This document shows, one piece after another, positions 31,938 to 41,525 of a stretch of 64,000 nucleotides of DNA (position 1 is the stretch's first letter; the number at the start of each line of letters is the position of its first letter). The stretch is from Eunapius fragilis. Lineage: Eukaryota > Porifera > Demospongiae > Spongillida > Spongillidae. Below the pieces are notes generated by a model, which was not told where the DNA came from, ran no database searches, and saw only the letters and a program-made list of their open reading frames with translations. The translations under genes and the position numbers were made by a program. The stretch is taken from NCBI GenBank assembly GCA_963681505.1, contig OY811983.1, positions 3,960,122 through 4,024,121 on the forward strand, written 5' to 3'.

Positions 31938-33111
31938 GGCGCACTAGACCCTCAAGTAGCTTTATTGCTTCTTCGCACTTGTAGTGGCTTTTTCAGACTA
32001 CTCGGGCTACTCCACCCTTGCTCTCCGTCAAAGCTCTTGAGCTTTTTGACCTGGATGAGGGACTGTCTGTCTCAGAGTACATCGGTAGACATGACTGATG
32101 TATCATGGAATCAGGCCCAGCTAAGTTTGAATAGAGGTGGTTTGGGTCTGCGGTCTCTCATGTTTCATGCTCCAGCTGCCTACATTGCCTCCGTTTGTTC
32201 ATCTGGCTATGGCCACCTGTCGCTTACCCACCTCACCTATGCTGTGGAGATGTTCAACGAATGTGTAGCACCAGCCGATAAGATCTCTTTGGACTCAATC
32301 CCATTCTCCAACGTAAAGCAAAAGATGCTGTCATCCAAATTGGATGATTTTCAATTTCAAGGCCTGTTTAACATGTTCTCAGTTGCTGATAGGGCACGTC
32401 TATTATCAATCTCTGCCCCTCATTCCTCTTCATGGCTGTCGGTTGTCCCCTCAGAAGGTCTTGGTCTCCATTTCGAACCTAATCAGTACAATGTTGCCCT
32501 CAAATGGTGGCTAGGGTTGGACACATCTTGTGGTTCTAGTTGCTCCCTCTGCCCTGACTCTATCCTGGATCCCCTAGGCCACCATGCTTCCACCTGCAAA
32601 CGAGGGGGAGATGCAGTACATCGCCATAATCTGCTGAGGGATGTCTTTGTCGATTCCTGTCGCTTGGCTCATCTAGGTGTCAAAGTTGAAGTAGGCAATA
32701 ACTTAACCCAAGACCATGATCACACTAGACCGCAGACGTTCTCGTCCACAACTGGTCTCTAGGCAAGCCTGCAGCTTTTGACTTCTGCGTGACCTCTCCA
32801 CTTAATTCACTTATCCTTTCGGAAGCAGGAGTGTCTTCGGGAGCGGCTGCTCATGCATCTGAGATCAGAAAGCACAACAGCAATGATGCCAAATGTGGGG
32901 AATTAGGATGGGTTTGCATCCCATTGGTTGTTGAGACATACGGTGCATGGGGTCAAGAGGCTGTCAAAAGTTTTGCTTAGTTGGCATCTAGGCTGGCAAT
33001 CACCTGCTCCAAGCCAAAGTCGGTCGTTATAAATGATCTTTACGGCAGGCTGAACACTTGCCTCATAAGATCAATTTCTTCGGCCATCCTTAGTAGGATG
33101 GTGTCCACATG
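31938..33111 (+). pseudogene. 5'-truncated LINE pol, C-terminal part (restriction-like endonuclease type)
   Basis: After a T-run at about 31922-31934 the frame opens into the tail of a reverse transcriptase (WNQAQLSLNRGGLGLRSL), then a Cys/His motif (CSLCPDSILDPLGHHASTC, C-x2-C-x9-H-x4-C) and RHNLLRDVF. The 265-residue frame from 31965 stops at 32761 because a base is missing at the PAD motif of the endonuclease. The next frame carries GKPAAFDFCVTSPLNS. An in-frame TAG follows near 32978. The RT core is absent, as expected for a 5'-truncated insertion. The family assignment rests on the zinc motif plus P-A-D-x14-D pattern, clearest in the second copy at 34920-35581. Confidence 0.8.
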
Positions 33112-33358
33112 AATTTTGCGTTTGTGTGTTATTTATGTATCAGTGTATTGTATTTCAATTATGAAAAAATTAAATAGTGTTGTGCATGTGAGATGCATAG
33201 ATTATATATCCTGTGGTATATATGAGACAGCTCACGACAAAATTTCGTGGCCCAAATCCTTTGTGTTTGAGTCATTATAACGTCCGAACGGTAAATGTTA
33301 TCAACTCCTATTTTCAAGACTTCGTACTACACAATTCGGCCCCAGACCCAACGGACGA

Positions 33359-34290
33359 AGCCGCAGATGGATTATAGTTGGGTGTAGCCCGACCTTAGCG
33401 TAAGGTCGGGTATCATTCCTATACAGTTTTTGTTCTAGGTGCAACAGGGATTGCAGTCCAATCAGAATGCAGCCTTTGTCAATGCATATAGTTATCACCT
33501 AATTAGCACCCACAGGTATTGTTTATTCATTGAATTGGCAGCTGGAAAGAGTTGCACTGATGTGTTCGGTAGTGCATAACAGAGGGGCTATGGAGCTAGG
33601 CTACCCTTCTATGAAGCCTGAACAATTGGAATTAGCGATGGCTCTAGTTGAAGGCAGGACATTTTTGCTGTTCTGCCTACCATCAAAGCAAAAAAATCCG
33701 GCTTTGCTGTCATCTACCGCCATAAAAGCTTCTTGAATATAAAATGCCACCATAGTATTTAGAATATAAAGACCGCCCAGCAGTCATGCATGAGTAGAAT
33801 AATTGGTCTCACATTGTACTCGCTAGATCTGCAAGCTTTACGGACCTAGGTGAGCGTCGAATCAATTCTTGATTTTCAATTGATTTGTCACTTACAGTAT
33901 GTTTACATACCTGGTACATTTTTTACCTTGATTGTAAGTGACGAATCAATTGAAGATCAAGAATTGATTCGACGCGTTTTTTTGCTGCATGCCAGTTTTG
34001 GTAAAACCTCTGCAATGCTTGCTTGCCAGTGGCGTTTGATACGCTACGGTAGAACGAGCGGGGTTATTCTATTGTCCTAGTGGTTACTATCATACCAGGT
34101 AATGTATTACCAACTGTAGCTGCTGGAAATTAAGCAAGAATGAGTTATTAAATCTTGCAAAGCTTACTAAACCTGTTTTATTCCTCATAATGCGCACAAA
34201 TTCATAATACGCCAGAACAGAATATTGTATGAGAATGTCCGGACCTTACGCAGACGCTATGGTCGGGCTACGCCTAACTAGCTGGATTAC
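33359..34290. mobile_element. Foldback/MITE-like cluster with nested palindromes
   Basis: A segment around 33359-33403 (gtgtagcccgaccttagcg) is an imperfect inverted copy of 34247-34290 (gctatggtcgggctacgcc). Inside lies a hairpin with 42-43 bp arms, 33854-33896 and 33933-33975 (gcgtcgaatcaattcttgat and its complement), spaced by ~36 bp. A small palindrome sits at 33388-33411. The outer pair may be the ends of one element into which others inserted. Confidence 0.5.
33560..33736 (+). pseudogene. RecQ-like helicase N-terminal fragment, decayed
   Basis: The frame reads LGYPSMKPEQLELAMALVEG followed by LLFCLPSKQKN. This matches the start of RecQ-type helicases (GxxxxxPxQ...G followed by LPTGxGKS), but the Walker A residues are not conserved and a stop follows after 20 codons. 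No later helicase motifs are found. RecQ-like genes are carried by some transposons, which may explain its presence here. Confidence 0.45.
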
Positions 34291-34918
34291 ATCACCGCTA
34301 AGCGTCAGTAGGGTCTGGGGAAACTGGCAACAATTTCTGGGCCAACTATGCTGGAATTTCGGCGTGCCAATCCATAGATACTTTAGATTGGAAGCGCAGC
34401 CTAATTATTACCTACACTCCGTGATCTGCTCTGGTATTCAAAGTGGGCGGGAGGCGGTGTATAAAGCCTACTGGTTTGTGCGAGCTATCTATCTACTTGT
34501 GCTATGATAAGACTAATCTCAACGAAATCTAATATCAAACCCACTTCTTATTCGCTGAGTTCAACCTTAAACGTGAATGCTCGCGAGTGCTACACGAGTA
34601 CAAGGCGAAGACACACGTCACTTTTTGCGGCAGCGATTTTAGAAAACCAAGTACTCTTTTCAGAAAACAAAAAAGTCCCTCCTGGAGCAATCATAAATTC
34701 ATAAATAAAATATAATGAATTAGTGCATCACCTATTTGGTGTAATTAAGCTGTGTATTTTTATCATTTCAAGGGTTTGTAGAAGTGAAATTTGGAAGAGT
34801 CACAATTGCTTCCAAAGGAAGTGAAATTATTGCCAGCTGCAATCAAAAATGCCTGGACACAAAAAAGAAATTAAAGAGTAACATTCGAATGCATGTATTA
34901 TTTTGTATGTGTATTTTT
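34291..34918. other. Unassigned DNA between repeats
   Basis: Short reading frames only, none resembling a known protein. Probably transposon debris. Confidence 0.35.
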
Positions 34919-34919
34919 T

Positions 34920-35581
34920 ATATATGTTCATTTGGGCTTGCACCTGGAGTCCAATGAATACCAGGCTGCTTTGAGATGCAGTGACTGGGATTGAACACCT
35001 CAGGTGGGGTCATGTGCCCTTTCTGCCCTGAAATCGCCCTTGATTCCCTTGACCACCATGCAGTGACCTGCAGACATAGAGGAGATGTGGTCACACGACA
35101 CAACCTCTTGAGGGACGTTATTGCTGACTTTTGCCATCTAGGAGTGGGGTTGGAGATGGAGCATGTGCTTACTAGGGATCATAACCATACTCAACCAGCT
35201 GATATCCTCATTGCTGGATGGGACAGAGGAAAGCCAGCTGCACTGGATATCACAGTGACATCAACCCTTACCCCCGACATCTTGGGAGAATCAAGCAAAA
35301 TGGCTGGGGCAGCAGCCCTTGCTGCTGAAACTTGCAAACTATATTCAAATGGTCCGAAATGCCTAGAGTTGGGGTGGACCTGCATTCCCGTAGCTGTGGA
35401 AACCTATGGCAGCTGGGGAAAGGAGGCCCAAGCAATGTTTTTGAGGTTGTCATCTCACCTGGCCATCAGCATGTCTTCCCACAAGCCTACAGTTTTGGCA
35501 GACATTTATGACAGCCTAAACATTACTTTAGTCAGGTCCATTGCCAGAGCCATCCTGGCAAGGGAACTTAGTCCTTCATGA
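34920..35581 (+). pseudogene. Second LINE 3' end with intact endonuclease motif
   Basis: The 196-codon frame from 34991 begins at the Cys/His motif (CPFCPEIALDSLDHHAVTC) and continues RHNLLRDVI, then PADILIAGWDRGKPAALD, in which P-A-D, 14 residues and D match the PD-x(12-14)-D core of restriction-like endonucleases of R2/NeSL-type LINEs. The C-terminal part (ELGWTCIPVAVETYGSWG) matches the other copy. Just upstream, LGLHLESNEYQAALR is readable in another frame, so a frameshift separates it. The protein ends at TGA 35579-35581. RT is missing. It differs clearly from the 31938 copy, so the two insertions are independent or old. Confidence 0.8.
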
Positions 35582-35699
35582 CTTTGTGCTAATATTAATA
35601 TTACCATGCGTATGGTGTGTACATCAATGTAGGTATAGTTATCATTTTGTATACTTTATGTAATAATAATACTGAAGCATGAGAATTTAAAAATATATA

Positions 35700-36060
35700 T
35701 GTAGGTAAGAATCCATCAAGAAACCTTGAAGAATCTGTACAAATGTACTTACAAGATTCCTTTCAGATCCTAATGATTCCTATTAAGATCTTGGTCCCAA
35801 TTTATCTGTTAGGATAAACTTATAGGAATTCATCACAGGATCCCATAAGAATCTATCAAAGAAACCTCCAAGATCCTTGAAGATCCTATAGGAATAAGTG
35901 AAAGGACCTTGTAAGAATCCTTTAAGTTACTTTGAAATAACTTCAAGATTCTGCAAAGAAACATATAAGATTCTTATCAGATCCTACGGGATTCTAAATA
36001 AGATCTTGGTCCCATATTCTTAATTCATTAAGATTCTTAAATAAATCTTACAGGAATTTT
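35700..36060. repeat. Degenerate internal repeat rich in agaatcc/gatcct
   Basis: Words such as agatccttgaagatcc, aagaatcc and ataggaat recur. The block with aagatcttggtcccaattta near 35790 reappears as aagatcttggtcccatattc near 36002, a ~210 bp duplication. Confidence 0.6.
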
Positions 36061-36117
36061 TGCTAGGATGTGTACATGTGGGCGCGTGTGTGTTTTATAG
36101 TGTTCTTACCACAATCC

Positions 36118-36147
36118 TCCCCCCTCCCCCCCCCCCCCCCCCCCCCA
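36118..36147. repeat. Poly-C tract
   Basis: Nearly pure C-run followed by ordinary sequence. Length may be uncertain in assembly. Confidence 0.85.
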
Positions 36148-36149
36148 CT

Positions 36150-36800
36150 GTTACGGCAGAGTGTAAGCCGAACACTAATGTTAACAGTCTGTTAAAGGGC
36201 ATGCATACACATGTGCATACGAGATGCAAAACTACATCCATGAATGGAAAAAATAGCGTGACATCATGGTAAACACCAGCACTAAGTTAGTTGCACAAGA
36301 TCAGAGTTGTTGTTGCCAAGTTGCATGTACATACATCATATGCAATCACACAATTGAGTTAGAGTAAAGTGCATTCTACTAATACGTGGTGCAAACTGTG
36401 CATGATATGTCTAGACTTCAAATGGGCATTTGTATAGACAGTCGCATCGTCCTGTTGCTGTTTGGATGATGCTGGGCTTTGGGGCTTTTGTGACCATCAG
36501 GGTGAAACCTAGTCTCCAGTCCTGTGGCATGGTTTCAGATCTCAGACAGGCCTCCCGATACACTTCTACCTTTCTGTGTTTGTTGATAGTCACTGCCAAT
36601 TTCTTTTTCCTTTTTTCTTCAGTTCATCAAGCAATGTCTCTATTTCTCTTCTGGTCTTCCTGCGTCCTCTTCCTGCATGTGCACAAGGGCTTTTTCAATC
36701 TTCGTGCACCTAGCTCCCTTCAATCTTATTTTCTTTCTTCTTTAGGGTGACATGCTTTGATTTGACGTGTGGTGCCTATCAGGAGTTTACTGAAATTTTT
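36150..36800. other. Non-coding stretch upstream of multicopper oxidase leader
   Basis: Open frames on both strands around 36411-36750 are short and resemble nothing I know. No RNA or clear repeat is seen. Confidence 0.35.
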
Positions 36801-36814
36801 ATAGACCCGGCCGC

Positions 36815-37232
36815 CAATTATGCCAACAGACAGCTAAGTCAACAAATGAAGCTTGTACGCACGCAAGTGGTCCAGAAAATGAGACGAACAATAGGCCCCA
36901 TCCATATTATCCCCCTTTCTGGTTGCCCATGACAACATGCACCTTGGCTTTAACTTATATGTGGCGCGTTTGTATGAATTGACTGCATAGTACATGCTGC
37001 CTTTTCCCGAAAGGCAATGAGATAATTATGCCAACAGACCAGCCAAGTCAAAAAATTAAGTTTGCACGCACGCAAGTGATCCAGACAATGAGATGAACAA
37101 TAGGCCCGGTCCATCCCTTTTCTGGTTAACCATGACAACATACACCTTGGCTTTAGTTATATATATGCATGCAGCGCGTTTGTATGAATTGTCTGTAGTA
37201 CATGCTGCTTTTCCCCGAAAGGCAGTGAAGAT
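36815..37232. repeat. Tandem duplication of ~200 bp upstream of multicopper oxidase
   Basis: The unit from atgccaacagac (36818) through cgcacgcaagtggtccaga, caccttggctttaac and ggcgcgtttgtatgaattg to cttttcccgaaaggcaatg (about 37017) is repeated from atgccaacagacc (37030) to ccccgaaaggcagtgaa (37228), ending nine bases before the proposed start codon. The copies differ at scattered positions. It probably duplicates promoter or 5' UTR sequence. Confidence 0.8.
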
Positions 37233-37236
37233 AATA

Positions 37237-39395
37237 ATGCATGTGGACGCATATTTCCGTGCAGCACTTCCGATAATGCAGCTCGTCGCAATCCTCCTCC
37301 TATTAATACAGGACTCTGCAGGCCACGAGGCGGTACGGCACCACGTCCCTTGCAACTACCGCAATGCTGTTTGTCGTTGCAATCAGACCGTCGGAGTCTG
37401 CGAATTTAACTTTAACATTTACAACCTCCAGACATTCACCAAATACGAGGTAAAAGACGGTGAGATAGACGAATTGAGCGGGTTCATTCATTACATCAAC
37501 GAAAGCGGGCAACTGGTTTCGTACAACGGAAACATTTACGGAGATGGCTACACGGAGGCCGCCACAGTCGACGGAAAGACGTACAGATCATACATCTCCA
37601 TCAATGGTCGGATCCCAGGGCCGACGCTCATTGTAACGGAAGGCCAAACCATTATCGTCAACGTCAAAAATACCATGAAGAGCCAGGACACCGTGATTCA
37701 CTGGCACGGAATGCTTCAAGTCAATTCCCAGTGGATGGACGGCATGCCTTATATAACGCAATGTCCCATAACGACCAACGCAGTATTCCGGTACATCTTC
37801 AAAGCGGATAAGGCAGGAACCTTTTGGTACCACAGCCACGTGGAGGCACAGAGAGGGGACGGTGAGCAAGGAGCCCTCGTCATATTGGCGAAGGACCCAG
37901 ACTCGACGTACCTGGACCTGCCAGAACAGCACACCATCAATCTGCAGGACTGGTTCCCAAAGCCATTTTTGGAAATCTTCTCAATTCTACACTCTGTTGA
38001 AGAGAGGTTCTACCCTAGAAACGTCGGAGAGTTGCCCGTACCAAACCTCGATGTCTACAAAGCCACGGTGCTACCAGACGGCTCAGAACATGGCATAATT
38101 CCGTATTTTTCGGGTCTAATAAATGGGAAGGGCCGGCATCGCAATATACCGCACAGCAGGTCGATTTTGTCGACGTTCAAAGTGGAGTATGGTAAGCGGT
38201 ACCGCTTTAGGTTAATAGGAGAGCAGTGGCTATTCGGTTACAAGCTCTCCGTCGATCAGCACAAGCTCACCGTGATAGCCACGGACGGGCAAGATATCCA
38301 ACCCATTCGAGACGTAGATTACGTGATAATACAATCAGGAGAGCGCTACGACTTCATATTAAATGCTAACCAGGATCCTGGGAAGTACTATTGGATCAGG
38401 GCCGAAACTTTGGAGATCAATACAACCAGCAATGGACCCCCGTTTCCCTCTCTTGGGAACACGGTGAAAGCTGTTCTCTACTACTCCGATATGAGAGAAC
38501 CACAGCCGACGGACTACGCGAACATTGACAGTACTCAACTTTCCTGTAGGGCCAGCTCTCCGTGTACTGCTGTTAACTGTCCCTTTAAATCCTTCCATCC
38601 ATCCTACAGTATTAAGTGCATAAACATTGGCAGTCTCAGGCTGCTCAAGCCAAGTCCCAGGGGTGACATCCCTTCAAACAGACCTTCACCTGGTCAGGAA
38701 TACTTCCTCAACTTTGGCTATTCAGAAACACCAGAAGGTTCCAGCCTGCCTGACAACATAAATGGAAGGGTATTCAAATCTCCACAAGCTTCCCTACTGA
38801 TAAAATCTCAACGTCAAACTCTGAACCTTCCAGTCTCCTCTGCCCTCCCCAGTCAAACCCATGCACCAATGGTTGTATGTGCCTGAACATCTTGACAGTT
38901 TCCTACAACAAAACAGTGAGAATGGTCTGGGCTAACTTCGGAGAGGAGGCTCATTCAATTCACCTTCATGGACACAGCTTTTTTGTTGTTGCTACAGGTT
39001 ATGGTAGCTACAACAAAACAACTGGCTTTGTCAATGGAACTAGTCCAGATCTGTCTTGTCGTGTGGATGAAAGTGATAATACCAGCTTTAGTGAAGAGCA
39101 GTGTCCAATACTGCATTGGAGAAGTGGGCACATGCCATACATTAACGTGAGTCCCTTGACACTCCGCAAGGACACAGTCATCATCCCAAGCGGCGGGTAC
39201 GTTGTCATCGAGTTTCTATCCACAAATCCAGGCTTCTGGTTTCTTCACTGCCATCTAGAGCCACATATGATGGAAGGAATGTCAATGGTGCTTGATATTG
39301 CTGGAGAAGTCCAAAACACTGCTCCACCAGAAATGAAGACATGTGGAGATTTTGTTATGTCTCTGCGTAATTTTTACCAGAAATCGGGAGTATAA
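37237..39395 (+). CDS. Secreted laccase-like multicopper oxidase (one frameshift)
   Basis: Extracellular copper enzyme of the laccase/ascorbate oxidase family, oxidising a substrate that the sequence does not reveal and reducing O2 to water. A signal peptide follows ATG 37237 (MQLVAILLLLIQDSAG). All four copper-binding stretches are present: HWHG (about residue 154), WYHSH (about 198), HSIHLHGHSF and HCHLEPHMMEGM. The axial position ten residues after the type 1 Cys is Met. The N-terminal half is open from 37093 to 38886, and the C-terminal part is open in another frame to TAA 39393-39395. The downstream frame already reads SNPCTNGCMCLNILTV from 38853, so the shift lies between about 38780 and 38850. 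No introns are seen over 2.1 kb. The frameshift may be an assembly error or a real lesion. Confidence 0.88.
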
Positions 39396-39666
39396 CACTT
39401 TAAACAAGTTGTGTTTGTGTTGGTTTTGTTACTTCAACAGCTAACGAATTGAATCCCACACAGTGGGAGTGGTGTGCCCTTCTATTACTGCATCCATCCA
39501 AAATTGTTACTGGAGTGCTTCACGTATATACCGGAAACTAGAACTGTGAATTTAACGTATCTACACCGCTTTAGGCTATCAATCTTACAAATCCTAAATT
39601 CACACCTCACACACGTGCCAGCCATGCATATGTATCCTCCACATGCATGCATGACACTGATTTGGT

Positions 39667-39672
39667 AATAAA
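39667..39672 (+). terminator. Candidate polyadenylation signal AATAAA
   Basis: AATAAA about 270 bp after the multicopper oxidase stop codon, the first canonical signal downstream. Confidence 0.45.
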
Positions 39673-39679
39673 AACCCAT

Positions 39680-41525
39680 GGAGTGAGTACGCGTAAATAT
39701 TTCTTTGATAAAGTTGGATAAAAATAGGTAGGTACTTAAAGAAAAAGTTTGAAACAATCATTCACGCATAACTAAAAGGAGCAGTTTAAAGACCATATTG
39801 AATGGTTTTCAAAACTGCTTTTCTTGTTTTGTAGCTTATTCCTAACCGGAGAAACGTACTTTTAAGTAACGATAAAACAGGAGATTGATGCGGAAATATA
39901 AAAACTGTGATCCACATAATGCCGATATTCCAGCGGCCATAACTTTTTTATCTTTAATATTTCGATCCCAAATTTCATATGAAGAATAGCATGTTGTAGG
40001 CCTACACAAAGAATATGCATTTGGGAACAAATACTTTTTCCTTGTATACTGGAATTTCAACATGAATTTTTATCAATGGATAAAACTAATTTGTTGACAA
40101 GCGTCCGATTAAATGCATCTTCATCCAAGGCCCCGTATTAATTTTGCCAATTAATCCTAGCACTCTTAACTGAAGTATTATCAATTTATTCTGTAAATCA
40201 TTAATTAAGCTAGACTTCAAACAGTTTTTGCTGTAACACATATTTTGTATAACTAATACTTTAATCGTAAAAAAATTTCCAGCCAAATAAAATAAGACAC
40301 TGAATCGACTTCCTACATGCATATCGAATAACGGTCCCTGGCTTTATATCTTCATGATGTAAAAAGTGCTAAAAGCCACTCGGGTCTCCTGTACCCTGTT
40401 AAACCGCATCTTGGTTAGTTCATATACAACATTTGCCACTGCATAATCACTGCCAAATGTGCAACTTTGTATCCCATTCTCATTGTCATATACTTTTTAA
40501 AAATGTACTTCTAATCTTATTTGATATACCATCCAGTGGATGCACATTACATTTTAACTCTAAAAGTAAATGCTGTGAAACAGTTCTTCGAGTTTCCACA
40601 AACACAGTGATTTACACTAACCCTATCACTCATGATAGTACATGCATTGTAAATGATTATAAGCTAATTTTAGAATAGAAACTGAATCTGAACCAAAGCA
40701 GGCTAAATATGATTTAACAGCATCATTTATCGAATTGGCAATGTGTGTATACTAATCAACCGTTTTCCCACCAGGAATTGAAGTCCATTAATCTGTAACA
40801 CATTTGCTTTTTCTGCAGGGGCACATTTTTTTCATTGATATGTGAGCCATCAATAATTGTATTCTAATCAATGTTATGCTATCTTGCGAAACTAAGAGTT
40901 TTCCAGTCTAGATGTCACTTAACATCCCCATCTGATAGGCCATACGATTAATTACAACCACACAGCTCATCTAAATCCTCGGTCAATTAGTTGAATCATA
41001 TTGGTTGAATTGTATTAAGCATTCAGGCTTATCAAACGATCATTGTATGCATGGTTAACCTCAAGTTTTATCGTCTTTAAACTATCGGAACTAGATTTTC
41101 AAAAATACCTATCTCTCGTAACCATCGTCATGATTTTTAGTGCAGATATTTGGATACGCGGAAGTACGTAACGGTCCGTAGTGCTATATCAGTTCTTCCA
41201 CAATTTAATTTCTGAAAAAAATTGAAACCAATGAAATTTGGGAATGGCGGAAATATTCATGGACCCCCGACCTACACGGACCCGCACTACAGGCAGTTCT
41301 TTTAAAAATTTAACTATCATTGTTATTAATTTCATTTTGTCAATTTCAGGCTGCCTTGGCAGCGCCGGCGGACCAACTGCATACCCTTATCACAACGTCA
41401 TCATATCATGTTCTGCATCAGTATAGCGGTAGTGATCGATAGGGTAGGCTAAGAACACAAATAATTTCTTTAATTTTCGCTTCCAGGGATCGAACTGAAC
41501 ACGTGAGGTGCGATTTTCGTGATAA
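39680..41525. other. Intergenic region, AT-rich
   Basis: No frame longer than about 90 codons and none resembling a known protein. No tandem repeat or hairpin is seen. Confidence 0.5.

Noticed and set aside
36411..36750. Frames on both strands that could be gene fragments
   Set aside because: No motif supports either, and they overlap each other.
38875..38898. A 24-base intron (GTATGT...ACAG) explaining the multicopper oxidase frame change
   Set aside because: Too short for splicing, and removing 24 bases leaves the frame unchanged and meets a stop soon after.
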